The notes: generated from the sequence alone by a model not told the origin. A stretch of 64,000 nucleotides of DNA from JAAXHB01 sp965221635 (GCA_965221635.1 OZ244902.1:1240001-1304000), one strand, 5' to 3'; positions 1 to 8,433 are shown, numbered from the stretch's first letter. Translations and numbers: made by a program.

Positions 1-476
1 GCGTTGGTGTTCTCACGCCTGAAGAAGAACGTCTCCGCCACCAGGTGCTGCAAGGTGAGCTCACCCGCCGCGATCTTGTTGTGAACCCACTGATGGCTCG
101 GGTTGAACCGGCGGGTGTGGCACACCATCGCCGTGAGCCCGCTGCGTTCCGCCGCCTCGGCCACCCGTTCGCTGTCGGCGAGGTTGTCGGCCATCGGGAT
201 CTCCACCAGCACGTGCTTGCCGGCTTCCAGCACCTGGATCGCCTGCGCGGCATGAATCGGCGTGGGCGTGGCCAAAACTGCCGCGGCCACTTCCGGTCGG
301 CCCAGGCACTCACCCAGGTCAACCGACCAGTGGCCGATGCCGTGCGACTCGGCCAGTTCGGCTGTGTCCGCCGGGTCGCCACCGGCCAGCGACACCACCT
401 CCACCCCTGCGATCCGGTCGATTGCCGCCAGGTGCTTGCGGGCGATCGCGCCCTCTCCGGCCATCACGATCTTCAT
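1..476 (-). CDS. Gfo/Idh/MocA-family oxidoreductase, N-terminal part (cut by window edge)
   Basis: NAD(P)-dependent oxidoreductase of the Gfo/Idh/MocA type, acting on sugars, inositols or similar polyols. Reading from the ATG at 476, residues 1-30 form a Rossmann strand-turn-helix (MKIVMAGEGAIARKHL), residues 69-77 read ATPTPIHAA, and residues 87-99 read GKHVLVEIPMADN. The last segment aligns with the family motif GKHVLxEKP, but the usual lysine is isoleucine (about residue 93), which may alter or abolish normal catalysis. A strong GAGGAGG ribosome site lies 5 nt before the ATG, so the start is firm. The C-terminal substrate domain lies outside the window, so the substrate cannot be judged. 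Confidence 0.8.
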   Translation of the reverse strand, partial: MKIVMAGEGAIARKHLAAIDRIAGVEVVSLAGGDPADTAELAESHGIGHWSVDLGECLGRPEVAAAVLATPTPIHAAQAIQVLEAGKHVLVEIPMADNLADSERVAEAAERSGLTAMVCHTRRFNPSHQWVHNKIAAGELTLQHLVAETFFFRRENTN

Positions 477-747
477 GTGCGCCTCCTCGTGGTCTGCGGC
501 TGGTTGTCATCCGTGGCGTGCCGTCAAGTGTGCAGTCACACGCGGCCAAGCTCTGTCTTGTCCAAGTCTTACGGGCTTTCTTGCGCGGCGGACTGTCTTG
601 CGCCGCGGTTGGTCGACTCGACGACTTGACCGTCTCGCAACCTGCCGGCGGATTGACGTGACCACATCATGACCCGCCCCGCGACAGCGCCAGTGCCCTG
701 CGCACACAGCTCGGAGCGGCCACTGCCACCGGGTTGCCCGGTCATGC

Positions 748-765
748 TGTAAACATGGCGTGATG
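748..765 (+). promoter_or_regulatory. candidate extended -10 for leaderless MFS start
   Basis: TGT followed by AAACAT (751-756) is an extended -10-like element 6 nt before the ATG at 763. No Shine-Dalgarno sequence is present. It is a weaker match than most leaderless sites in this window. Confidence 0.35.
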
Positions 766-2328
766 CACCTCTACGAGCGCCCGGAGGTGCATGCCCGGCG
801 CTGGTTCCTTCTCGGGGTGCTGAGCCTGAGCCTGGTGCTGGTTGTGATGTCGGTGTCGGGGCTCAACGTGGCGTTGGCGGCGTTGCAACGCGACGTGGGC
901 GTGACCGCTGCGGGTTTGCAGTGGATCGTGAACGCCTACCCGCTGGCCTTCGGGGGTTTGCTGCTCACCGGCGGCGCCCTGGGTGACCGTTACGGGCGCA
1001 AGGGCGCCCTGCTGGGCGGACTGCTCGTGTTCGGTTTGGGTGCGTTGATGGGCGGTCTTGCTTCCACCGCTGCGGTGATTCTGGTGGCCCGTGCGGTGAT
1101 GGGCCTGGGCGCGGCGCTGGTGATGCCTGCCACGTTGTCGCTGGTTGTGGAAGTGTTCGGGCCCGACGAGCGGCCCAAGGCCATCGCACTGTGGGCTGGC
1201 TTCGCGGGTGGGGGCGCCGCGATTGGCCCGTTGCTCACCGGACTGTTCGTGTCGGGCTGGTGGTTCGTGCCGGCGTGGGGCTGGCAGGCCGGATTCTTCT
1301 ACAACCTGCCGGTGGTTGCGCTGGTGATGCTGGCCATGGCCGTTTGGCTTCCCCGGTCGCGCGACCCGAGCACCCCACCGCTCGACCTCGGGGGCGCGGC
1401 GCTGTCGATCGTGGCGCTCACAGCGCTGATTTACGCCATCATCGAGGGGCCCGAGCGGGGCTGGTCGTCGCCCGCGGTGTTGGCCGGGTTCGTGGTGGCG
1501 GTTGTGTTCGGCGCGGCTCTGGTGTGGTGGCAGAACCGCGCAACCCATCCAATGCTGCCTTTGAACTTGTTCCTGGATCACCGGTTCACGGTTGGCGCCG
1601 GGGTGCTGGGGATGGCCTTCGTGGTGCTGATCGGCTTCTGGTTCCTGCTGGCGTTGTGGGTGCAGTTCGTGCTGGGGTACAGCGCGCTCGAAGCCGGCGC
1701 CGCCACCATGCCCGAGGCGCTTGCGTCGGTGGCGGCTGCGCCCGTGGCGGAACGGCTCGCGGCCCGTTTCGGCTCGCGGCGGGTGATGTCGAGCGGGTTC
1801 CTGGTGCTCACCGTGGCGTTCGTGATGCTCGCCTTCGTCAACACGAACACCAGCTACTGGTATCTGCTCGGCCCGCTGGTGTTGGAGGGCGTCGGGCTGA
1901 GCCTGGCCATGATTCCCGCCACCAACGACATCATGGCCGCAACCCCCATGCACAAAGCCGGCGTGGGATCGGCGGTCAACGACGCTTCTCGCGAGTTGGG
2001 CGCCGCGCTCGGGATCGCGATCTTCGGTTCGCTGTCGGCGTCGCTGTACAGGGCCGGTCTGGATGACACGGTGCTGCCCGAATCGGTTCTCGGCCCGGCG
2101 AGGGAGTCGATGGGCGGCGCATTGGAGGCCACCGAATCGTTACGCGCGCAGGGGGTTCTCAGCGTGGAGGAAGCCTCGATGGTGGTGGCCGAAACCGGTC
2201 AGGCGTTCACCACTTCCTTCGCCTGGACGATGGCCGCCACCGGCGCAGTGTCATTGCTGGTGGCTGTGGCCCTGGTGGCGTCACGCCGTGGCCGGTCCGT
2301 CCCCGCTGCGCCCGTCGCGGCGATCTAG
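760..2328 (+). CDS. MFS transporter, DHA2 (EmrB/QacA-like) drug efflux family
   Basis: Proton-driven multidrug exporter of the inner membrane. The 522-residue protein has many hydrophobic segments from residue 15 to about 510, in keeping with the 14 helices of the DHA2 group. Recognisable motifs are WIVNAYPLAFGGLLL in the first third, GDRYGRKGALL (motif A loop, about residues 78-88), and the late segment IPATNDIMAATP followed by GVGSAVNDASRELGAALGIA, typical of EmrB/QacA members. Adjacent GTG (760) and ATG (763) can both start it; ATG is preferred because a -10-like element sits 6 nt upstream. The transported drug cannot be inferred. It is monocistronic and converges on the serpin gene. Confidence 0.88.
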   Translation: MMHLYERPEVHARRWFLLGVLSLSLVLVVMSVSGLNVALAALQRDVGVTAAGLQWIVNAYPLAFGGLLLTGGALGDRYGRKGALLGGLLVFGLGALMGGLASTAAVILVARAVMGLGAALVMPATLSLVVEVFGPDERPKAIALWAGFAGGGAAIGPLLTGLFVSGWWFVPAWGWQAGFFYNLPVVALVMLAMAVWLPRSRDPSTPPLDLGGAALSIVALTALIYAIIEGPERGWSSPAVLAGFVVAVVFGAALVWWQNRATHPMLPLNLFLDHRFTVGAGVLGMAFVVLIGFWFLLALWVQFVLGYSALEAGAATMPEALASVAAAPVAERLAARFGSRRVMSSGFLVLTVAFVMLAFVNTNTSYWYLLGPLVLEGVGLSLAMIPATNDIMAATPMHKAGVGSAVNDASRELGAALGIAIFGSLSASLYRAGLDDTVLPESVLGPARESMGGALEATESLRAQGVLSVEEASMVVAETGQAFTTSFAWTMAATGAVSLLVAVALVASRRGRSVPAAPVAAI

Positions 2329-2338
2329 CCGGCGCAGT

Positions 2339-3772
2339 TCAGGCGGTTGGATCCACCAGGCGGCCCACGAACACCACCGAATCTGTGGGCGCGTGCACGA
2401 TGGCCCACAGGAAGGGCCTGTCGGCAATCACCGTGAGGTCGGGTTGCGGTGGCATCGACTCGGTGAATCCCATGCTGGTAGCGGCGGCGGCTTCGGTGCC
2501 TTTCTCGTCCACGATCACCTTGGCGCTGTGAAGCGCAGATGTCACGAAGATCTCGGGCGCGATGCCGCTGAACCCTGCGCCCTCGCAGAACCCTTTGGGG
2601 CACAGCCATTCAAAGAGATCAGCAGGCGGAAGTGTCTGCTCCCACTTGGGCATGGTCAGCGACACGGTGCCGGTCGCGGCCTCATCGCCGAGCGCTGCCA
2701 GTGCAGTGGCGTCAAGGGCAGCCTCGGTGTCGGCGAGGCCGTCGGGGTCGTCGGGCACTATCAGCCACATGGCCAGGTCGCCGGCTTCGTAGGGCAACTC
2801 CACGGCCACCGCGCCTTCGAGTTGTGCGTAGCGGCGTTCAACCGGCACACGGTCTTGCATCATCGGCGTGGTCACAGTGCTGCCATCGGCACGGGTGAAC
2901 GGGCCGTCGGCGGTGTACTCCGGCAGGAACGGGGTCAACCAGTCCGCTTTCAGGTACACGGTGTTCACCAGGATCAGTCGCTGGTCTTGCACGATGCTGT
3001 CGCGCACGATCATCGGGATCAGTCCCCGAGTGGTGGCCGACACCCAGGCGTTGATCACCTCTGCGGCGGCTGCGCCGTCGGCGGTGTCCACCGTGTTGAT
3101 TCCCGCCCCGTACTGAGCGCCCGCAACCTCCAGGAAGGCCTCCAGCGGCGCAAAGTCGTCGTCGGGGAACAGGCGATTGGCGATCTCAAGGGTGGTCGTG
3201 TCCACCGTTGCCCCTTGGAGTGCCGAGTCCACCGCGTTGGCGGCGGCATGGGTTCCCTCCGCCGGGAACCCGAAGATCGTGTCCAACGTTTCGCCGGTGT
3301 CGGTCGACGCTCCCGCTCGGGCAAGGCTGAAGGCCACGCCAATGCTCGTGGGGCTGGAAACGGCGTTGCCCTCGAGGTGGAGGTGGAAGTCCCAGCCCGC
3401 AGCGTTCACCCCGGCAACCCACTCGGCCGCGGGAGCGTCGGGATCCACCGGTTCGCGCTCAACCGCCGGCTCCGGGTCGGCCGCCCCCGAGTCCGCCGGG
3501 TCACTGGTGTCCGTTGGATCGCTGCCCGACGGGTCGTCGGGCGCCGTTTGCCCGGACGATCCGTCACCCGACCCGCTGTCGCCGTCCTGCGAGGAACCCC
3601 CGGTAACAACGCTGCCACTAGTTGATCCGCAAGCCCCGGCCACAAGCGCCAAGCCCAACAGCAGCCCCAAAGCAGCAACCCAAACCCCAACAAGCCGCGA
3701 CCCCCTCCGCGTCCAGGCGCGCGCACCAGTCCCAGCATCACGCATCCCAACATCACCCACTGCAAACGTCAT
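2339..3772 (-). CDS. Serpin (serine protease inhibitor), secreted lipoprotein
   Basis: Suicide inhibitor of serine or cysteine proteases, predicted to be tethered outside the membrane. Residues 1-48 are a long basic-then-hydrophobic signal ending in VAGAC with lipidated Cys48, followed by an S/G/D/P-rich linker (about 50-115) and a full serpin fold to residue 477. The reactive-loop hinge EKGTEAAAATS (423-433) is the canonical small-residue hinge of inhibitory serpins, and the C-terminal signature DRPFLWAIVHAP...VVFVGRL is intact. Counting from the hinge places P1-P1' near Ser439-Met440, suggesting a chymotrypsin- or elastase-like target; this is inference. The start is supported by a TAGGTT -10 element 6 nt upstream. 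Confidence 0.9.
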   Translation of the reverse strand: MTFAVGDVGMRDAGTGARAWTRRGSRLVGVWVAALGLLLGLALVAGACGSTSGSVVTGGSSQDGDSGSGDGSSGQTAPDDPSGSDPTDTSDPADSGAADPEPAVEREPVDPDAPAAEWVAGVNAAGWDFHLHLEGNAVSSPTSIGVAFSLARAGASTDTGETLDTIFGFPAEGTHAAANAVDSALQGATVDTTTLEIANRLFPDDDFAPLEAFLEVAGAQYGAGINTVDTADGAAAAEVINAWVSATTRGLIPMIVRDSIVQDQRLILVNTVYLKADWLTPFLPEYTADGPFTRADGSTVTTPMMQDRVPVERRYAQLEGAVAVELPYEAGDLAMWLIVPDDPDGLADTEAALDATALAALGDEAATGTVSLTMPKWEQTLPPADLFEWLCPKGFCEGAGFSGIAPEIFVTSALHSAKVIVDEKGTEAAAATSMGFTESMPPQPDLTVIADRPFLWAIVHAPTDSVVFVGRLVDPTA

Positions 3773-3784
3773 AATCGCAACCTA
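3770..3784 (-). promoter_or_regulatory. leaderless -10 element of the serpin gene
   Basis: On the minus strand TAGGTT (3784-3779), then 6 nt, then the ATG at 3772. No ribosome binding site. Confidence 0.55.
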
Positions 3785-3865
3785 CCGCAGCCCCAACCCC
3801 AAGTCCCGCCAACAACCGCCCCAAGCCACCCTGCCAGAGCCCTACCGAATGCTGGCCCCGACTGC

Positions 3866-3883
3866 TGCGATACTGAGGACATG
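3866..3883 (+). promoter_or_regulatory. candidate extended -10, DUF433 gene
   Basis: TGC followed by GATACT (3869-3874), an extended -10 form, 6 nt before the ATG at 3881. No Shine-Dalgarno sequence. Confidence 0.4.
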
Positions 3884-4570
3884 TCGGCAGAGGTGTGCAC
3901 CCTCACCGCGGGCGATCGAGCGTGGGTGCTGCGCGCCCTCAAGTACCCGCGTGGCCGTTACGACGCCCAACGCGCCCATCAGCTGTCGGGCGTTCCGTCG
4001 AGGACGCTTCACGATTGGGCCACCGCCGAGGTGCTCGTGCCCGACTGGGTAACGGCACGCCCTCGGGGTTGGTCGTATCGAGACATTGTCTACGCAAGAC
4101 TGCTCGCCTGGCTCCGCAGCAAGCACATGGCGCGCTCCGCTGCGGCTGAGCGCGTGGGTTACCTTCGCCAACTCCTCGGCAAGTCCGACATCGATCCCAG
4201 CATTCACAGCGATGGCACCATCTTCTTGATCGCTGATGAGCACACCGACCGCTTCACAGGCCAGCAAGCCTTCGACGTGGTCGTCAGAGTCCTCGACGTG
4301 TTCGAACTGACCGAGCCGATCAAGGGAGTCTCCCGTGGCGACCTCTGGGGCCCGAGTCTCGTGCGCCCCTCCAAGCACACCTACATATCGCCATGGGTGC
4401 TCGCCGGCGAGCCCTGTGTGGCAGATTCAAGGGTGCCCAGCGCCAGCCTGTACGCGCTCGCCGCAGATCGGGGACTCAGCGCAGCCGGCATTCAAAGGCT
4501 GTACCCGTCGCTTCAGGTCGAAGCCGTCGAGGACGCGCTGAAGATGGAGTCCCGGCTCCGGGCCGCATAG
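3881..4570 (+). CDS. DUF433 antitoxin-like protein with N-terminal helix-turn-helix (VapB45-type)
   Basis: Predicted antitoxin and autorepressor of a DUF433/DUF5615 toxin-antitoxin pair. Residues 14-75 resemble a MerR-like winged helix (QLSGVPSRTLHDWATAEVL). Residues 170-225 match the DUF433 helical fold (LAGEPCVADSRVPSASLYAL, then GLSAAGIQRLYPSL). DUF433 is the antitoxin domain of mycobacterial VapB45-like systems. A reading frame 4 nt downstream starts like a DUF5615 PIN-type toxin but stops after 24 codons, so this antitoxin seems to be orphaned. The function call is from domain resemblance. Confidence 0.68.
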   Translation: MSAEVCTLTAGDRAWVLRALKYPRGRYDAQRAHQLSGVPSRTLHDWATAEVLVPDWVTARPRGWSYRDIVYARLLAWLRSKHMARSAAAERVGYLRQLLGKSDIDPSIHSDGTIFLIADEHTDRFTGQQAFDVVVRVLDVFELTEPIKGVSRGDLWGPSLVRPSKHTYISPWVLAGEPCVADSRVPSASLYALAADRGLSAAGIQRLYPSLQVEAVEDALKMESRLRAA

Positions 4571-4574
4571 ACGG

Positions 4575-4649
4575 GTGAGACTCCTACTAGATGAGGGCTT
4601 CCCGTCCCCGCCAGGATTCCGCCCCGAAACAGTCGACAGCACGGTTTAG
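4575..4649 (+). pseudogene. truncated DUF5615 PIN-like toxin remnant
   Basis: A GTG frame 4 nt after the DUF433 gene encodes MRLLLDEGFPSPPGF, then PETVDSTV and a TAG stop (24 residues). The opening LLLDE with its acidic residue, followed by FPxPPGF, is what I expect at the N-terminus of the PIN-like DUF5615 toxins paired with long DUF433 antitoxins, which are normally roughly 100 residues or more. The rest of the fold is absent and a new gene begins within about 35 nt, so this looks like a deletion remnant. Identification rests on a short segment. Confidence 0.5.
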
Positions 4650-4667
4650 ATGCCCTGGCATGACATC

Positions 4668-4684
4668 TAGGGTTGGGGGCTGTG
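4668..4684 (+). promoter_or_regulatory. leaderless -10 element of the M28-like gene
   Basis: TAGGGT (4668-4673), 8 nt, then GTG at 4682. This favours GTG 4682 over TTG 4673. Confidence 0.5.
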
Positions 4685-5842
4685 ATTGGTGGGGAGGGGT
4701 TGTTTGGGGTTGTTCTTGAGTACTCGGGGTTTGGGGATCACCGGTCGGGGACTGGGGTGGACGGGGCTACTGCGGATTGGTTTGGGGGGCTGCTCGGCGA
4801 TCTTGGGCTGACCGTGGAGAGCCAGGATGTGGGCTTCGAGCGGTATGACGCCCGCAGCGAACTTCTGGCGTCGGGTGAAGCGGTTGAACACCTTCCTCTC
4901 TTCTACGAGTTCACGGGGGAGGTCGACACTGACGATGTGGCGGTGAGGCTGCTTGATCCGCTGATGGGAGGCTTCCCGCGGGTGGCCGATCAGGTGATCG
5001 CCGACACGAAAGCCGAGGGGCGTGAAGCCCTGGTGGTGGTCACCGATCATCCCGATGGCGAGTTGGTGGCGGTCAACCGCGACCTTGATGCTCCCCGATC
5101 CGGGCTGCCAACGGTTCTGGTGGGCAGTCGTCACTACGAGACGTTGCGTGATCGGCCCTTGAGGTTGCGCTTGGAGGCCACCACCGAACCGGCGACCACC
5201 CCCAACCTGCATGCGTTCAACGATCTCAGCGGGCCGAGGCTGCTGATCACCACGCCGCTCAACGGGTGGTTCCGCTGTGCAGGGGAGCGCGGCACCGGCA
5301 TCGCCGTCCTTTGTGAACTGGTGCGTCGCTTCGCCGATCTGCCCCTGCTGGTGGTGGCCACCGGAGGCCACGAACTCGGCTTCCTCGGCGCCGAGCACTG
5401 GGTGCGCACCCAGCCTTACTCCGGGCAGGTGGCGTGTGTGGCGCACATCGGCTCGTCGGTTGCGATGGAGGACACCCTCAGCAACGGCCTCCGTCAACTC
5501 ACCCGCAGTCGCATGGCCATGACCAACGTTGCCTCAGGCGAGCCACCCGACTCGGATGCAGAAGCGCCGTCCGAATCGCCCACCTCCGAGCCCGTCACGG
5601 AGCCGCTGGCTCGGGCCGGTTTCGTGTTGCGTCCCGGTTTGGGCACATGGACAGGTGAGGGCGACGTGTGGCGGCGCCTTGGCACACCGGTGATGTCGGT
5701 GATGGGTGGCGGCACCTACTTCCACACCCCGGCGGATGTGCCCCACAAGGTCACGTCACCCGAGTCGTTGGCCACGGTGGCTCAACACATCGGTGACGCG
5801 GTCGCAGCGCTCTACGAGATCTCGACCGCCGCCCCGAACTGA
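4682..5842 (+). CDS. M28-like peptidase homologue with altered metal site
   Basis: Resembles zinc aminopeptidases of family M28 but may not be catalytic. The N-terminal half carries a PA-like insertion (about residues 80-170). The C-terminal half keeps the family skeleton: GERGTGIAVLCELVRR, LLVVATGGHELGFLGAEHW, and HTPADVPHKV near the end. Family members normally show a GxNDxxSG aspartate and an E-E pair in GGEELGLLG; here these positions read AGERGTG and GGHELG, so a metal-bridging Asp and the general-base Glu are missing or shifted. It could be a pseudo-enzyme or use different ligands. The leaderless GTG at 4682 was preferred as start; 386 residues. It lies 19 nt upstream of the TauD-like gene and probably shares its transcript. 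Confidence 0.6.
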   Translation: MIGGEGLFGVVLEYSGFGDHRSGTGVDGATADWFGGLLGDLGLTVESQDVGFERYDARSELLASGEAVEHLPLFYEFTGEVDTDDVAVRLLDPLMGGFPRVADQVIADTKAEGREALVVVTDHPDGELVAVNRDLDAPRSGLPTVLVGSRHYETLRDRPLRLRLEATTEPATTPNLHAFNDLSGPRLLITTPLNGWFRCAGERGTGIAVLCELVRRFADLPLLVVATGGHELGFLGAEHWVRTQPYSGQVACVAHIGSSVAMEDTLSNGLRQLTRSRMAMTNVASGEPPDSDAEAPSESPTSEPVTEPLARAGFVLRPGLGTWTGEGDVWRRLGTPVMSVMGGGTYFHTPADVPHKVTSPESLATVAQHIGDAVAALYEISTAAPN

Positions 5843-5861
5843 GCCGAACAGGGATGCTGCG

Positions 5862-6695
5862 ATGCAACTGAGACGAGTGTCGGGAGCTCTCGGCGCGGAG
5901 ATCAGCGGGGTTGACCTGCGCGACCCCCACTTCGACTTCGACGCCGTGTACGAGGCGTTTCTTGAGCACGAGGTGATCTTCTTTCGAGGCGTCAACCTCA
6001 ACGCCGAGGAACACCTCGCCCTGGGGAGACGGTTCGGCACCCCCAGCATCTACCCGGTGGCACGGCTGCTGGGTGCCACCGAACCCACCATGACCGTGCT
6101 CGAAGACGGCCCCCACAGCCCCAACGCCGCCGACTCGTGGCACACCGACCTCACCTGGACGGCCACCCCACCCAAAGCCGCGCTGTTGCACATGGAACTC
6201 GTGCCCGAATACGGCGGTGACACCCTTTGGGCTTCTGCCACCAAGGCCTATGACGTGCTCAGCCCCTCGGTGCAGGAGTTCTTCGCGTCACTAACGGTGA
6301 TCCACACCAACGAGGGCTTCGCAGGCCGGGTGGCCCAGAAGGCCAACAAGCACGCCGAAGAGATAAAGGCCGCGCTGGATCGCGATTACGGCCCGGTGGA
6401 GCACCCACTGGTGCGCACCCATCCCGAAACAGGCCGCCGTGCCCTGCTGTACGCCGAACGGTTCATCGACCGAATAGCCGACGTCACCCCCTCCGAAAGC
6501 GAAATGGTGCTCAACTTCCTGCGCCATCACGTGTCCGACCCGTCCCTGCAGTGCCGCTGGCAATGGCAACAAGGCGACCTCGCCATCTGGGACGAGCGCT
6601 CCACCCTCCACCGAGCCGCCGCAGACCACTTCCCCCAACAACGAATAATCCGAAGACTAGAAATAGACGGCACCCGCCCCTACCTAACCCCATAG
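5862..6695 (+). CDS. TauD/TfdA-family 2-oxoglutarate dioxygenase
   Basis: Fe(II)/2-oxoglutarate-dependent dioxygenase of the taurine/alpha-ketoglutarate dioxygenase family. The 277-residue length matches TauD (about 280). The iron triad is visible as H94-x-D96 in SWHTDLTW and His250 in STLHRAAADHF, with RIIRRLEI supplying the 2-oxoglutarate-binding arginine downstream. The N-terminal segment LGAEISGVDLRDP is typical of the family. ATG 5862 is chosen because the family N-terminus (MQLRRVSGALGAEI) begins there; a longer upstream frame overlaps the previous gene and encodes unrelated Arg/Pro-rich sequence. The substrate (sulfonate, carnitine-like, phenoxyacid or other) is unknown. Confidence 0.85.
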   Translation: MQLRRVSGALGAEISGVDLRDPHFDFDAVYEAFLEHEVIFFRGVNLNAEEHLALGRRFGTPSIYPVARLLGATEPTMTVLEDGPHSPNAADSWHTDLTWTATPPKAALLHMELVPEYGGDTLWASATKAYDVLSPSVQEFFASLTVIHTNEGFAGRVAQKANKHAEEIKAALDRDYGPVEHPLVRTHPETGRRALLYAERFIDRIADVTPSESEMVLNFLRHHVSDPSLQCRWQWQQGDLAIWDERSTLHRAAADHFPQQRIIRRLEIDGTRPYLTP

Positions 6696-6851
6696 CCACC
6701 CCCCAGCCCCTCGCCGCCGACCCGGCCCCTCCACAGCACTCTGGCGCCGAGTGGTGTGTGCTCACCTGACGCGTCCCAACTCAAGGCGAGATTCAGGCTG
6801 GTATTACAAAAAAATCTTTGTTATGAGGTTGTTTATGCGTACGGGTGTAGG

Positions 6852-6866
6852 TAACATGGATTCATG
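6852..6866 (+). promoter_or_regulatory. leaderless -10 element of the DUF222-HNH gene
   Basis: TAACAT (6852-6857), 6 nt, then ATG 6864. The 80 bp before it are AT-rich relative to the window. Confidence 0.5.
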
Positions 6867-8381
6867 CAGCAGACACTGAGCCCGCCTGGGGGAGACCTCC
6901 TTCTTGTTGCCTCCGACCGCTCCCCGCGGGGCGGCAACGGGCTGGGGTCTGCCGAGTTGGCTGAGAAGGCTCGTCGGATTGGGGCTGCGGGTGCTCTCGG
7001 GCGTGCGACCGGCGCCGAGCGTTCAGGGCTTGTGGCCGAGGGCTCGGTTGGGGTGGACGTGTCGGTGTTGGCGGAGGTTGACGTTCGGAGCTTGGATGAC
7101 CTGGAGCTTGACGGGCGTGTTGTTGAGCTGAATCGTTTGATCGACCGGGCGAAGGGTTTGATCGCTGAGGCGGTGGCGGAGAAGTCCCGACGCAAGCACA
7201 AGGGCGCGATCCTCTCGGATTTGCAAGACGGTGTGGGGATGTCGCCTCGCAAGGCTCGCAAGACTCTCAAGCAGGCAGAACAACTCGAGGACTTGCCCGA
7301 CACTCGTGACGCGTTGGTGAACAACCTGATCAACTCGGAACACGCCGAGATTCTTGGCAACGCCGCCAAGTCGGGCCCGCTTGACGAACCCAAGATGCTC
7401 AAGGCCGCGCAGACCCAGCCGCCGGACAAGTTCCGCAAGACGCTGCGTGAGCATCAGCGTGAACTTGACCGTGACGACGGCGCCGCGGAGTTGGCGCGTC
7501 AGCGCAAGGCGCGTTGCGCGAGTCTCACCGAATGCGAAGACGGCATGTGGCGCCTGCACGCCCTCTTTGATCACGTCACCGCCGCAGGGATCAGGCGTTC
7601 TTTGGCGCGCAGCGGCGCGGTGTGGGACAACCGCGTTGGTCACGCGGCGATCGGTGAGCGTCACCGCCGCGCCGATGTGCTGGCCGACATCCTCACCGGC
7701 TCCAAGCCGACTCCCTCCAACTCGAACCCGGGAGCCGGAGGCTCAGCCCGCCGCGGTGGTTCCGACACCCGTCGGCCAGATCGGGGCACCTCTTGCACAG
7801 GCGGCTCCGGCGATTCAGGCACCGATGGAACCGGCCGGGCCACTCACAGCTCCTGCGGTTGTGGTTCGGCTGATCCAGAGGCGGGGGAGGGTCGCCGGGG
7901 TCGGAACACAGGAGCGGCTTCTCGACCGGCGGTTGTGGTGGTTGCGGATTACGACCTGATCGACGCCAAGCTCGGCAATCCTCGTCTCAGCGATGGCTCG
8001 CCGCTACCGCTCGACGAGTTTCATCGGCTCGCCAGCGACGCCGACATCCTGCCCGCCTTGTTCAGTTCGGCCACGGGTGAACCGATGTGGCTGGGTCGGC
8101 GGAGACATCCCAGTCCGGCGTTGCGCGCCGCGCTCGAAGCACGTGACCGGGGTTGCATCGGATGTGATACCAGTCCCGAATGGTGTGTCGCCCACCACAT
8201 CAAGCATTGGGACGACGGCGGGCCCACCCAGCCCGACAACCTCGCGCTGGTCTGCCACGACTGCCACCACAAGATCCACCACAAGAACTGGCAAGTCCAC
8301 AAACCGCCAGACCAACGCCACCAACTACGCCCACCCCCAACACATCCACCACCAAAGATCCCAACCCCACTGCGTCAATAG
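6864..8381 (+). CDS. DUF222 / HNH endonuclease domain protein
   Basis: Member of the actinobacterial DUF222-HNH family (mycobacterial 13E12-like), often present in many copies per genome; its physiological role is unsettled. Residues 1-280 are the helical DUF222 part (RKHKGAILSDLQDG, KARKTLKQAEQLEDLPDTR). The C-terminal HNH module starts near residue 427: CIGCD, WCVAHHIKHWDDGG, NLALVCHDCHH, with the two zinc-knuckle Cys pairs and HH catalytic pair intact. The linker between them (about 285-350) is Gly/Arg/Ser-rich in this frame, while the +1 frame of the same DNA gives a Pro/Ala-rich segment, so compensating frameshifts may have altered it. A leaderless ATG start is supported upstream. Confidence 0.85.
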   Translation: MQQTLSPPGGDLLLVASDRSPRGGNGLGSAELAEKARRIGAAGALGRATGAERSGLVAEGSVGVDVSVLAEVDVRSLDDLELDGRVVELNRLIDRAKGLIAEAVAEKSRRKHKGAILSDLQDGVGMSPRKARKTLKQAEQLEDLPDTRDALVNNLINSEHAEILGNAAKSGPLDEPKMLKAAQTQPPDKFRKTLREHQRELDRDDGAAELARQRKARCASLTECEDGMWRLHALFDHVTAAGIRRSLARSGAVWDNRVGHAAIGERHRRADVLADILTGSKPTPSNSNPGAGGSARRGGSDTRRPDRGTSCTGGSGDSGTDGTGRATHSSCGCGSADPEAGEGRRGRNTGAASRPAVVVVADYDLIDAKLGNPRLSDGSPLPLDEFHRLASDADILPALFSSATGEPMWLGRRRHPSPALRAALEARDRGCIGCDTSPEWCVAHHIKHWDDGGPTQPDNLALVCHDCHHKIHHKNWQVHKPPDQRHQLRPPPTHPPPKIPTPLRQ

Positions 8382-8433
8382 CGGGTCACGGTCCACCCCG
8401 CCGGTTCCGTGAGCACAGGTCCGGGGCGGTGGG

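Noticed and set aside
742..1953. Long antisense open frame opposite the MFS gene
   Set aside because: His/Gln/Arg-rich translation without any domain, mirroring the GC-rich codons of a clear transporter gene on the other strand.
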